From Xestospongia muta (Eukaryota > Porifera > Demospongiae > Haplosclerida > Petrosiidae): DNA of 64,000 nucleotides. Position 1 is the first letter of the stretch, and every line of letters starts with the position of its first letter. The position numbers and the translations under genes are program-made. The stretch spans positions 625,001 to 689,000 of the forward strand of contig OY848922.1 of NCBI GenBank assembly GCA_963693285.1. Direction: 5' to 3'. Below are positions 16,676 to 30,300 of this stretch, one piece after another. The notes below the pieces were generated by a model. The model did not search any database. It worked only from the letters and a program-made list of their open reading frames with translations, and was not told the origin of the DNA.

Positions 16676-19255
16676 TTATACTGACAACACTTCTATTGTT
16701 GTTCCACACTCTATCATATGAACATTTTCTTCTTTTCCTCCTGCCACTATCATTCGACCAGCCGAGAGAACAGCAGCGACACATTTAGCACGCGGTGTTG
16801 GCATTTCACATAAAAAGTCCCATTTGTCAAGTGCTGGAAAATATACGTGTATCATATTTGTAGGTGTACTTGATCCCGGCATACTACCACCTACAGCTAA
16901 AAGAAAGTTTCTAGAGGGCACTGCATGAGACATTGTTAATGGTGTATCTTTCACGGTACTCCAGATTGAGTGTGATAAATCTCCTGAAAGAGAAAGTGCT
17001 TGCACTGCAGTTTGGGGGCCAGAATCTCCACACCAAGTACCTCCCAATATATAGAGAATATCGCGTACTACACAACAGCTGGCACAAGATGTTGCTAGAG
17101 GAAGATTTGGTAGAGATTGCCACTGAAATGTGGCTTGATCAAACATTTCTACTTCACTCAGCACTTTTTTGTTCCTATAACCACCTGCTACTATTAATAA
17201 CAAATTGTGAGTAGCTACAGCTGGATTTTGTCGAGGTGTTGGCATAGAAGGTAAAGTAGCACACCATTCTTGCCTATCACGATCCCACATGTACAACTTG
17301 TTTGATGTCTTTCGACTGACAATGTCCACTCCTCCCACTAATACTAGACTCTTATTGACTACGCCCAATGAAAAATAAGCCACTGGACATATAGGAAGGG
17401 CAGTCCATTTGTGTACCATACCACTCATATCATATTCATAAAGCATGCGATCTGTTTGTAAATCTTTAGTTTCTCCTCCTCCAATGTAGAGTTTGCCTTC
17501 TATTGCAATAGCCGATGCACTATGCATTCCTACAGGAGCATTAGAAGCTCGTTTCCAATGGAAGACACTTTGTGTGGGTTTTAATATCGGAGAAGATGGA
17601 AGTGGTGGTGATACCTGAAGAATAGGAGTATTATAAACACTAGATTTACCGATACAAATATGTAATCAATATTTGTAGGATCAATGTTATTTTTAATTCT
17701 GTTTAAAGTCATCTTTCACTGTTTTTGTTAAATAACTTAATTACTATTTTTGTGTTGTGTAACAACTACTATTTTTTATTAAAACAGTTTATCCATGCGT
17801 GTGTGTATATTTCGATATTAGCTAGTCACGTCAGTAATACACTTGTGTAATCATTACATTACATTATATATAAATTGATTCCGGCAAAAAAAGAAACAAA
17901 ATTACAACTACAAAAGGTCAGAACTTAGTTTGTGATGTACTCTTATGTAATCTTAGGTTCTTACAAATAAAGTTATCTTTAATACACACCCAGTACACAT
18001 AAAAGGAATCTGTGTTTGTGTTAAATATATTATACTCAAATATAAGCTTCCTGTCAGTATTCTACACTGTTTTCTTAGCCTGAGTACTCCTACACTTACT
18101 CACCTTAACAGTAATAGTATTTGAAACTGTACAACTTTCATTAGGAGGTTGAAGAAGACTGTTCGCTATGACTTGTGGATTATTATCTTTTAGCCCACAA
18201 ACTAACTGTTCTTCCATCGATTTCATCTGCTCCTTCACTGCAGCAAGCTGCGTGTCGTAATTATTAAGTCTCTTACCGATACCTTTAACTTCTTCTTGGC
18301 CAGCTTTAAGTTGGTCTACCATGGCTAATAACTCACTTTCTCTTCTTTCCATCATTAGCATAAGTTCCAATCCTGTTTTATAAGGGATTGGGTGTTGAGC
18401 CGTTAGTCGTGTTACTCTCTCTACCAGAGAAAAAGTTTGTGGTCGTTGTAATGGATCATTGTGGAGACAATCGGTTATCATTGAGATTAAACAATGGTTT
18501 GGAGGTATCAAATCAATGTATGATTTTCTCCGATCTAATTCACGTGACAACTTGAGTTCACCTTCAGGAACCGGCCATTGGCCGGAGACAATGTGGAGTC
18601 CTAATACACCGTACGAAAATACATCACTGGCTGGTGATTGAAAGCTTGGTAAACCAGATAACAATTCTGGAGAGGTATATGAAGCTAATTCTGGTGTCTT
18701 TGACATTGTCACTGTTAGCTTGCTTGTACTTGGATCAAGAACAGCAGCCACACCCAAGTCTCCTATTTTAGCCTGCAAACCTCTTGAAAGAAGAATATTG
18801 TTACCAGATAAATTACCATGTACTAGTGGTCTTAAACGACAATGTAAGAAGGCCAATCCTTGTGCAACGTCCTGAAGAACAGAGAGCTGTACTGATAGAG
18901 GAAACCTGGTGTGAGATTCCAGTGTGGATGCCACACTCGCCGTGAGAGGTTCGTTGACTAATATTGGCGCAGCATCAGCAGACGAGAGACAAACGCCGAT
19001 ATATTGGACGATGTTTGGATGGCGTAGATTACTCACTAAGTCGCAGTGTTTCTTCAATCTTGTAAGTATTTCCTCTCCTTTCTTTTTTTCTAGTCTCAGA
19101 GGAAGATCGTGGAGTTTTTTACCAGAAAATTCTGTTCCTTGCCATCTTACTTTTACGATACTGGAATAAGCTCCTCGCTCGATTTGACCTAATTCTACCG
19201 CATCCTCAAGGAGAAAAGAAGTAAGAGCTGACCGTAGTCTCTTTTGTAACTCCAT
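16676..19255 (-). CDS. Pseudokinase fused to a six-bladed kelch propeller
   Basis: Two exons, 18104-19255 and 16676-17614, join in phase 0 across a strong donor (GTGAGT) and give 696 aa. Residues about 20-285 form a TKL-like kinase domain. The ATP lysine region (TEFSGKKLHD) is kept, but the HRDLKPxN catalytic loop reads HGNLSGNN, so the proton-accepting Asp is Asn and the following Lys is Ser. The DFG equivalent is DLG. A catalytically weak or dead kinase is predicted. A coiled coil (ESELLAMVDQLKAGQEEVKG) follows. The second exon holds six kelch repeats, marked by Gly-Gly pairs (YIGGG, LVGG, VAGG, ILGG, AVGG, VAGG). Kelch propellers bind proteins. The gene is divergent from the PDZ-SAM gene. 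Confidence 0.8.
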
Positions 19256-19510
19256 CTTCTCTGACTTGTAAGTACCCTGCCCTTGATGGCTCGCTAAATA
19301 AGGCTTCTCAAATGTACAGTTTAGGGGGCGTTGTCCAAGTCTGCAAAAATAGTGGGCGTGACTGAGGCTAAAGAATGCGAGAGTCCAGTTATAATTAGAT
19401 TATAGAGTTTATAGATGAAGAAGTGACGACGAAGGTATTACAAACAGAAACGGTTTTTGTTATACGATTAACAGCATATATAATCCTGTTTTCGTTTTCT
19501 CTTTTTCAAT

Positions 19511-22341
19511 ATGGACACGGCGTCTTACAGAGAAGTGTAAGTTAATAATAGACCATTGTTATTCCGAAGAAATTATTCTCTCTCACACACGCATACAGTA
19601 CTATGACAATAACATGTACTCCAGGTAGTGGATATGGTTTTGAAATAGATGGTACTCGTAGACCACTACAAGTATCAGCTGTTTCAAAGGGTTCATCCTC
19701 AGCTGATGCTGGGCTCTTAAAGGGTGACCTCTTAGTGACTGTTAATGGACACAGCGTAAAGGAAGCACCACTAGGACAAGTACAGAGTATTATTAGCTAT
19801 GGAATGGGGACTCCATTAACATTGAAGGTAGCTCGATTGATCATAGAACAAGAAACAAAGGTAAGCTAAGCTAAACAACCTGTATTATAGGGAATTGTCT
19901 TGAGGCAGACAGAATGAATACTACTTTCTTTTTGGCCATATTTATCTATTTTTAATATGGAATATGATTAGATAGATGATACATAAATCTGAAAAATTTT
20001 TGGACCCCTATTATAGCAAGCTGTCTATTTTTATAAGTAGACACGGTCAAATAGATAACATATATTTGAAATATTGCAGGGACACTGGTTGCTATGTTTA
20101 ATCTTTAGTAATGATTTGAACAATTTTTTTTTCATTTTATAGACTAAAGCTCCACCAATTTCAGAGAAAAGTAAGTACTCTTTGTTCAGTAGTTATAGTA
20201 CAACTTATAAGCATATGATGACAAGCTAAAACTTACTACTACCTCTATGGCGCTTATTTTAAAAGAAATAATTACAGGTGCTTGTAATTAATAACGCTCC
20301 GGATTTTTATGCTCATTAATTGACTAATTTCTATATACTTAACAGCTGAGATTAAAGAGAAATTTATTCAAGTCAATCTACCTATGACTGAATTGTTTTT
20401 TTTTTTATTTCTTTGAAAACAGGTGGTCTGCTAGCTTACCAAGATGCTGTTGGTGATGCTGTACGCTCAGCTCAAGATGCTTTGGATCTCTTGGGACCTT
20501 TATCAATACCAGCTGTTCAGAGATCAGAGGAAGAAATAGCAATCAATCTAGAAAAAGTTAACAGTGACCAATCCTCACCTCCTGAATCCAGTCTTGAACA
20601 GTCTGATGAAGAGTACGACCCTTTGATGGATTTTTCAAAAGGTATTGATCAGTATACGTACGACTCTAAAGGTCATGTGTCAGCTGTTATGGTTGGTGGT
20701 GTCATTCGTACTCAACAGGCACTACAGGGAATAAAAAATATATCAGAATTAATTAAGAAACAACTGGATAAACCCAAACCATTGGTTTCATCAGAAGCAA
20801 CATTTGAACCAACTGGTTCCCATACATCAAAGGAATTAGACAGTACTCCAGATTTGAAAGTGGAAAAATCTCCCGATATTTCCCGTCATTCTGAAAGTCC
20901 TATACCTCCTCCTGTTCCTCCGTACAATCCAGTTAGTCCTGACAGGTTTCTTCTCAGCAACAGACCAGAGTATCAGTTGGAAGTCAAACGGCAGTACCAT
21001 TCTTATGAAGATGTCGAGAAGAATGAGAAATTTCAACAGCTACCATCTGAATCTTTCGTCTCTAAGGTTCCTCTACGAAATAAGGAAAAATTCTCTGTGA
21101 AACCAGTTGAATCACCACCACTCGTATCGACTGCAGACCACTCGACCGCAGCAGAGCCAAGTTCCAAACAGCGCTCCTTTACTCCAGCAGCTGGTCCTTC
21201 TGTATCACTTGACCCTATTAGAGCATCTCGTGGTTTACCTGGCAGTGGTATGTTAGTCATATCATTAAAGTAACATTGCCAAGTGTTTTTGTAATTAATT
21301 TAGGTATGACTAAATTGCCAAATATTGCAGCTGTTAAATGCTGCAATGTTTAATAAACTTTAGCATCAACAGTTACATGTACCATATGAACTTACCATTA
21401 GTGAGTTCTAGACTCTTACCACATTGACTTAGAATAGCTACCATTAGCAATCTCTAAACTAGTTAATATCAATGCTTATCACAGTGACCTAGAATGGCTA
21501 CCATTAGTAAGGTCTAGACTAGTAAACATCAGTGCTTATTACAGTGACTTAAGATAGCTACCATTAGTAACCTTTAGACTCATAATAGATACCATTACTA
21601 AGATCATAAACATAATCACTCACTTTATCCTATAGTTCACAGCTGGAAAATAGACCATGTCTCTCAATGGTTACAACAGTTGAGTTCTTCCCTAAATGAA
21701 CTGTACAGTCAATGCTTTACATCGCACAGCATAACAGGTACTTATAAGTAACTAAACTATTTGGCTCACAGTCTCACTTGTACCCAAAATGTCCAAAATA
21801 TTTTGCTTAATCACACTTCATAGATAGCATCTAATGTAGCCTCTTACATAACCCTGAGAGAGACAGAGACAGACAGACAGAGACGAAGATAAATAGAGGC
21901 AGATAGACAGAGGCAACTGACATGGCTGTGTTTTATTTCTGCAGGTCATACCTTACTCCACTTGAATCAAAATAAACTACAAAGCATGGGTATTACCAGT
22001 CGAGAACATAGGTAACAAATGAACAGTTATAATCTAATATAGCAGCTGGAAATCTACATAGACTATTATTTTAATAAGCTTAAGTTTAGGATTGTAATAG
22101 GAAGATGTAATAGTGTTATTCATTTTCACAAAGTACAGCTGTATTCATATTAATATTTGCTGTAGTAATTGTTTTCAAATTGCCATTTGCAATTATGCAG
22201 CTGTTAGTGTTTTGTTAAGAAATTAAACATTTATTGTTTTTGTTTACCAGGATGCAACTAGCCATGGCAATTGCAAGATTAAGACTCCACCACGAACAGA
22301 GGGAGCTAGAAAGATTATCCAGTCAAGTATCGTGGTTATAA
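19511..22341 (+). CDS. PDZ-SAM adaptor protein (466 aa)
   Basis: Seven exons, 19511-19536, 19599-19860, 20143-20170, 20423-21247, 21636-21737, 21945-22011 and 22251-22341, total 1401 nt. An N-terminal PDZ domain at about residues 10-90 has the carboxylate-binding loop GYGFEI and GLLKGDLLVTVNG. The middle is polar, Pro/Ser-rich and probably disordered (ESPIPPPVPPYNPVSP). A C-terminal SAM domain spans the last four exons (WKIDHVSQWLQQLSSSLNEL, then LNQNKLQSMGITSREHRMQL) and the protein ends in a short charged helix. PDZ plus SAM suggests a scaffold that binds receptor C-termini and oligomerises. No exact human counterpart is recognised; neurabin and Shank share the domain pair but are much larger. 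Confidence 0.8.
21385..21600 (+). repeat. Degenerate copies of the 60-bp minisatellite
   Basis: Three to four diverged copies of the unit containing agctaccattagtaa and cagtgacctagaatg lie in the PDZ-SAM intron before the exon at 21636. They have the same orientation as the other three loci. Confidence 0.8.
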
Positions 22342-22879
22342 AAAAAATTTAATCATCTTCTGATATTTTATTCTATAAATTACAATCTCCCTTATATCAT
22401 GAACATATTAACTACTAATTACATGAGTTATTATTATAGGTAATTTCTTTTATTCAACTGGAAATTTCAAATCATCAATGTTAACATTGACTAACTTTCA
22501 TTTAATTATTTTGACGACAAATGAGCAATTAAGAAATTTGTATCAGACCATACATACAATGTAGGATTATTATTTATGTTGCCAACTTTGTCGAGGAGGC
22601 TAAGAAAACACGGCAGTGAGCAATCAGCAAACAGAAGTCTCCATTGTAGCCACTATAATATAAAAAAATTACGCACGTAAAATATAAAATTATATATCGT
22701 CGCGTATCAAGTGGTCGTATGCTACTCCTCCCAGAAGAATCACTGCAAAACTTGCACGAGCAGTGAACAAGATTGCATTGGTGTGTCCCTCTTATTTTAA
22801 CAACACCTTTTTAGCTCGCTAGCTACTTCTCTCTTTCACCCTTGCATTTTTGCTTGGGTTTTTTAACCGACCACTCACT
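22342..22879. other. Intergenic region upstream of P-Rex
   Basis: 538 bp between two tandem + genes. It is AT-rich, with a small CpG-containing patch near 22700 (atcgtcgcgtatc) that may mark the P-Rex promoter. No coding sequence is evident. Confidence 0.4.
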
Positions 22880-24306
22880 ATGGCTGGTGTGGACGAGAAG
22901 ACCAAACGTTTTCGTCTGCATGTTGTCGAGGAGATCTTTCAAACTGAGAAAGATTATACTCGCGCCTTGAACTTCACTGTAGAAGTAAGTAAAACTATTA
23001 TAACAAGTTTTATTGAACAATATACATGGTTTCATTTTCGTCTTCTATTCCCCTATTCCTTCCTTACTGATACTTATTTCTTGCCCACTTAGCATATCCT
23101 TGACAAGATGAGGCAAAAGGCAACACATGACAAAAGTCTAACTGAAGACACAATTAGCAAACTATTTTGCAATATTGAAGAGCTGTTGAGAATTCATCAG
23201 GAACTGGTTATTGACCTTGAAAAGTCACTCTCACCTTCCCCAACTTACGAAGCTCAAATTTCACAATGCTATTTGAGACACGTTAGTAATAGTTGGTAAA
23301 ATAACTATATTATTTCTCTCTCTCTCTCTCTTTCTCTCTTTCTTGGCAGCATAAAACATTCCAAGCCTATAAGATCTATGGAGAAAATAATGAACAAGCC
23401 CAAAAAGTGTTATATGAACTAGAAGAGCAGCCATCTTATAAAGCATTCTTTGTGGTATGTTACCTATAATGTTGTCTGTTGTTAATGGATGTCACTTCAG
23501 GGAGTTATGCTACTGGGTGGTTTGAGTGACACATCAATCAGTTCTTATCTCTTTAAGCCAATACAAAGAATTTGTAAATATCCTCTTTTATTTAAGGTAA
23601 GAACTGCTGATCTATTGTCAATTCAGGGTGTGTATGTGTGTGCATGGTGATAATGTTGTAGAAATATTTATTTTATAACTAAATTATAACTTATTTTTTA
23701 CTAGTTACTAGTATTAGCCTCAATATACAATGCACACTTAGTCTGTTCCTCTCGTCCCTTCTAGGAATTATTGAAATACACACCAGAGGACCACTTAGAC
23801 TACAAAGCAACTAGCGAAGCATTGAAAATGATGAGAGAACTCTGTTCTGTTATTAACGAAGCCAAACGCCGTGTGGAACGCCTTGAAGCAATTGCAGACT
23901 GGCAAGAAACTGTTGAAGGATGGGAAGGATCACATGTGGTTGACACATGTTCCGTGTTGATCAAAGAAGGGCCATTGATTAAAATATCAGCTGGAAACAT
24001 GCAGGAGAGAATGTTCTTCTTGTACGATAATCTCCTGGTGTACTGCAAACGGACCACAGGGTAAATTTTCATCAGTACTGCATACTGTACTGTACGTGTC
24101 AATGTTAGTGTATTTAACAACAAGGTGACATAGTGATAGCATAATGATTTGTTAGTGACACCATATGTCTACAGCTTGTATAATAATAATATAATAATAA
24201 TGACAATAATAATAATAATAATACTGAAGATCTGTTATGACAAGTGTTAGATCCATTTACTATATATAGATTTGATATACACACTAGGCTATGATGCATG
24301 ACCTCC

Positions 24307-24393
<87 letters not shown>

Positions 24394-27300
24394 GTGTTGT
24401 GTATGCACACAAAACTAATCGCTTTAGACTCTAATACAGTCATAGTTCATATACAGTTAATCCCAACACCTTGTGGTCATCCTTTATACATGGCTACTAT
24501 AACGATTTGTCTACTAACTCATTTAATAATAATAATATTATCACCACTTCTGATTTGGTCATACACATACACACACACATGTTATATGTGTTAGTTGCTT
24601 ATATTTCAATCTTTCTACTCATTTAGTTTTCCTTTGAGATCCAAGACAGGTGAGTAAAGCTGTCTTTGTAAGTGTAAACATCGTCATCATATTTGTAGTC
24701 TTTATAATGTTATTGTTTGTCAGCACTCTCTTGTGTACTCTGCTATAGTTATGCATTTTTGTTGCGTACACAAACACTTAGTCATGTCATGACAATAAAA
24801 TCATGTACATAGTAGTGTACTTGTACATATAAATGAACGTATGAACTTGTACATATGAATCTATAGTGACCATTTTGATCATATTGGTGGTTTAAGGTTG
24901 TTTGTACCCAAGACTATTTGCTTTATTTTGTAGAGAAAAATCTTCTCTTTAAGGGTAGAATACCTGTAGCTAATATAGAGATTGAGAACATTGAAGATGG
25001 TACAGGTATGTGTGTGATTAAATAGAAGAGTTTGACAGTTTACACATGCACACACTTTCACACCCACACACACAGCTGATTACCACACTAGTGGTATTAC
25101 CGTTACTAATGGCTGGAAGGTTCGTAATCTTGCTAAAAACAAATGGTTTGTACTTGTTGCTAAGACACCTGGTGAGAAACAGCAATGGATTGAAGCTGTA
25201 CGAACACAAAAGGACAGGATAAAACGTAAGATCATTAGAATTAGGGAAAAAAGTGCGAGAGGAAGATGAGAGGCAGCTGGGAATTGCTGTTCCTCTTATC
25301 TTAAATCACAGTAAAGTTCCTTAATTTTCTGAGAAAATTTAATGAGAGCTTACAATTTTATTTGGTAGTGTGTTGTCGTCGTCTAAATGATATCAATTAA
25401 ACTGTGTACAGTCTCTGTAATGCCTTATTTAGTGAGACAGTCCTAGTAAACAGACATTTAAATATGGTAACAAACTAAGTCTGTTACCATAATAGTAGTT
25501 AATCTCACTGTATCTAGGTCACTGTGACAAACACAACTGTTCTTTATTAGTTACTTATTTAGCAATCTATAATTATAAATATAATTATATAATTGTACAT
25601 ATTGTGATTATTATTGGTAAACTTAATTAGTGAAGTTTTATATAGTGTTGAGTTAATTATCATAAGACACTGTGATAAGATCATAGGTCACTGTGATAAT
25701 CAGTATATATATATATATTTTTATCCTATAACCATCTGCTAATTTACCAGCTGTAAGTACTATTAGACACTAGTATTGGTATGGACATGTACATACCATA
25801 TAAGGACATATGGTATGTTATCAATGATCTTAGTATATTATACTTGGAATATAACAAAATTCATTTATTATATGGAATTACCTAACAGCACTGCTGGTAT
25901 TCATATTTCAAATACACAACTGTATTTCTTATGATAACAATTATTAGATTTTGTGAACGCTAAAACAGATGGTAAAATAATAACAGCTGGTAATTGTTTG
26001 TATTGGTACCACAGGTGTAGCAGCTGGGATAGCTCGGGATACACGTACTGTGATGTTGGACAAAGGAGAGAAACTTCATCGAAGATTGCAAAAGGAGTCA
26101 AAAATTTTACAAGATCATCGCTATCATTTTAAAGTATATCCAAAATCTTTCACAGGAAAGGACTTCACAAATTGGTTGGTCGAGATTGGTGAAGCAGGAG
26201 ACACTAACGAAGGCGTAAGACTTGGGCAAGCTTTGTTGGAGAGTGGTGTTATTCATCATGGTACAACATGTTTCAATATCCTTGTCTTGTTTTACTTCTT
26301 TTTTAAAAAATATTTTTTACCTTTTTTGTTTTCATATTTTCTCTGTAGTTGGTGACAAGCATCAGTTTAAAAACAGTCTGTTGGTTTACATCTTTCGTTA
26401 TGATGATGGTACTTTTCAAACAAATGTGGATACTTCAGACGGTTTATCTAAAGTGAGTTTTATAGACTCATTTCTAAACACCTTGGAATGAAATTGCATA
26501 TATGACATTCCTTAAAGGATCAATGAATCAGTCTCATTCCTAAACCTAGTCTCATTCCTAAACCAAGACTCATTCCTGAAGCTATATAAATTTAACTCTT
26601 TTTTCTCTAGGGGCTGAGAGTATATAATTGTCTGCACAGTCTGTATCATTCCCCATTACATGATCACAGGTCTAACTTGCGTCTAATCAAGTCATCCATC
26701 AGTGGCCAGCGTCTGGTGGACTGGCTACTGGAGGAGAAACTTGTTGACTCTCGTAAAGAGGGTGTCGCTTTTGGAGCTCATCTTATGGCAACTGGACTAC
26801 TTAAACATGGTAACATTAATCTATTACCAATGATCCATTGAACCACTGGCCATTTGTTGTTTGTTGCTATTTACTTTCTATAGCCACAGATGACCAGAAA
26901 TTTAAAGATAGTAGTATATATTACCAGTTTGTACCAGATGCAACTAGTGATCAACCACTGCAGCAGACGGACTTTGCTCCCATTGCTACCTTCACGTGTC
27001 AAACCATTATGGTAAGTTCAATTGTAGTAACGTGTGTGTGTGCATGTGTGTGCGGGAAGGGAATACATTTCTCCATGTAATACTAGTAATTATAAGAATA
27101 AACTGATTATGTTAGAGTCATTTGTACATGTGATTCACTCCCTAGTGTGAATACAACAGTACTTGTGTGGATTACCACTCAATGGGAATTTGCTGAGTCA
27201 TCATTATTTAGTTTATAAATTCTACTTATGGTCTCTCTCTCCCTCTCACTCCCTCTCTCTCTCCCTCCCTCCCTCTCTCTATCTCTCCCCCCTTCTCTCT

Positions 27301-30300
27301 CTCTCTATCTCTCTCCCTCCCTCTCTCTATCTCTCCCCTTCTATCTCTTTCTCTCAGGTACCTTATTCCACTGACCTCAAAGGTTTTGGTGTTGATCTCT
27401 CAGACACAGTACCTATTAAAGTGGTTTCAGTTGTAACAGGAGGACCTGCCGAAGATGTTGGTCTCTGTCCCGGTCTAGAAGTAGTGGGTGTTGGAGGACA
27501 TTGGTTAACAGGAGATGTAGCTCCTTCTCAAATAGCTGCAAGTACAATAGAACATCATACTCAATGTCGGAGTCCTTTGGAGTTTATTGTCAGAAGAGAG
27601 AGTTCAGAGACCTTTTGTTTGAGATCAAATGAAGGCAGCACGTTAGGGCTACAACTGAAAGGAAATCAACCTGTTGTGATTAATAGAGTTGAAAATGGTA
27701 AAAGACTGACTTCATTCAAACAATACTATTTTATATGAGTCACATACTTTAGGTAGTGAAGCTCGTCGGTGTGGTATTACCCCCGGCTCATGTATACTCA
27801 AAGTCAACGAACAGAATGTACTTCAATGTTCACATGACAAAGTTGTGGGAATAATCAAGGCAACTCGAGAAGAAAAAAAGGAGTTCATGAATTTGAAAAC
27901 AAGTATACCAGCTGTACAGCATTTGACACGATACCAGTATGAGTCGACAGAAGATACCATATTGGAAGTGGTCAAACGGGTTATTGAGTCACCCTATGTG
28001 TACTCCATTCCAGCTCAGGTATTTTATACATTATCAAATCATCGTTAATTGTTAATTGATATTAATATTGATTATTTTAGTTGTTTAAATTATATGAAGA
28101 TGAAGCAAAAAATCGTGCCAAGCTCCTCCTAGGACGAAAAGTGTCCAGCACACAATTGGAAGATTACATTATTGAACTACAAGTACAAGCTGATGTTTAC
28201 AGGAAGGTGTGTAAAAAAGTTTTGACTATTTTGAGAGATTTAGACGTATCTAGAACAAAGTTTAGACCCTTTATCAAGAATAGTTAATTACTTAGTTCAA
28301 TGTGTTAGTGACTTGGCAGCTGTTTACAGTGATGTTTGCTTATAATAGTTGGACTTACCTCAGATGGTACAATACCTGTTATTACTTGTTATCTAAATTT
28401 ATTCATTCAGGCTCACATAGGACTCTCGGGTCCTCGTTATCCCTCCTATCGTCCATGTGGTGTGCCTGCGTCACTACTTGAATCTTGTACTATTAATTTA
28501 CATACACAATTGATGGAGATAGGACCATCAAGTCGCTCTCAAACTAACTCAACACCCTCCCCTGAACCTGAAGGTAGACTTATCTTCTAAGAATGGATAA
28601 ATAGAATCCATCCGTCCATTCATCTAGTAATCTATTTATCCATTCATTACCTGTCTATCTATTTAAAACTAATGACATATATTTTTGTTTAGGTTCAGTT
28701 TGTAGTCTAATGGACGGTGTTGATAATCCACCTCAACCGATTACTGAGCACTTTATCAATACAATGGCTGTACCGTATTTGATGAATAGAACACATGCAG
28801 TAAGTTAATTAATTACATTTAATTAACTACCTTGCTAATTAACCATAATAATTATTGTTGTACTTTTAATTAACTATAGTATACTTAATTAACTATTTAT
28901 AGTAGTAATTAATGTAATCTTTAATTAATCACATCTAATTAACTAAATAACTTATCTGAATTAAAATATTTACTTATAGCAATTAAAAAATTGAAGTTTT
29001 TATCAATATATATTATAATTGAAGTCTATATCAAATTATTCTTAATTAAATTAACTAATGATATTATTAAATGTTTGGTAATAAGATAAACTTAATTATT
29101 AATTCTATACAAATTATGTGTACAAATTGTCCAAAAATTGTTTTGGTATTGTAGAAAAATATTATTAAATGTTTATAACAAATTAATTTGTTGTAGTACT
29201 CATGTAATTTCATTAGTCGGTGTATATATTAACAATGTCGTATTGTTTGTTAACAACAATAGAATAGAAATTTGTAATTTGCTAAATTAGTTTTATTGGT
29301 GAGGGGAAATAGATGAGAAATGAGTCTAAATGTCTAAGTGAACTTATAGGTGTGGTACAAAAAAAGTAGGTATATTTTTATGCACCAAATCTCAAACTCA
29401 ATATAACCATCAATATGTTAATTCCATTATATCTGTTTATATACTCAAAATAATTTTGAGACCACCTGACACAGTTATCAGGCGGAAAATATACATAGTA
29501 AATTTTTAGCATACCAAATTTTCTTGTGTTGTCATGGTAACATACTATTAACATACCCTCTTTTAGGCTAAAGATGTTGAGGTAATGAAGAGTTGTCAAG
29601 TGGTCAGACAACTATTGGCGTCATTGAATTCTATCTATGTTGAATTAATAAGAGATTGTGAACTGTTACAAAAGTCAGCAGCTAGAAAAAATAAAAGATT
29701 ATTTTACAATATATTTCTTACTCATCTCTCCATCTATCAACCCATCCATCTATCCATCCATCTACCCATCCATCCATCTATCCATTCATCCATCTATCCA
29801 TCCATCCATCTATCCATTCATCCATCTATCCATTCATCCATCTACCCATCCATCTATCCATTCATCTACCCATCCATCCATCTATCCATTCATCCATCTA
29901 TCCATCCATCCATCTATCCATTCATCCATCTATCCATTCATCCATCTACCCATCCATCTATCCATTCATCCATCTACCCATCCATCTATCAACCCATCCA
30001 TCTATCCATTCATCCATCTCTATCCATACATATATATCTATTTAATATGTTCCATTTAGGTTGACATGTCAAACAACTAACACAGAACCACTTAATGATA
30101 AGCCTTCTCCTGTGCTAAGTCTACCTAAACACCTCACAGGGAGTCTTAGTCCTTCTACACTGATGCCTGCTTCACCTTCTCTTAGTTCTCGAGTACCTTT
30201 TAAACGAGAGAGGAACTTCTCTTTTGCTAATCCTAGTCCTCTTATGAAACTTATTTTGGATGGTGTGAGTGCCAAAGTAAGTAAAATGGCAACTGCTCTT

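Noticed and set aside
25463..25491. Perfect 10-bp hairpin considered as a terminator or microRNA precursor
   Set aside because: Too short for an animal pre-miRNA, and rho-independent terminators do not apply to nuclear genes.
29585..30064. 159-aa open frame rich in Pro-Ser-Ile-His
   Set aside because: It arises from the CATC/CATT tetranucleotide array in a P-Rex intron. Only its first 100 bases or so are a real exon.
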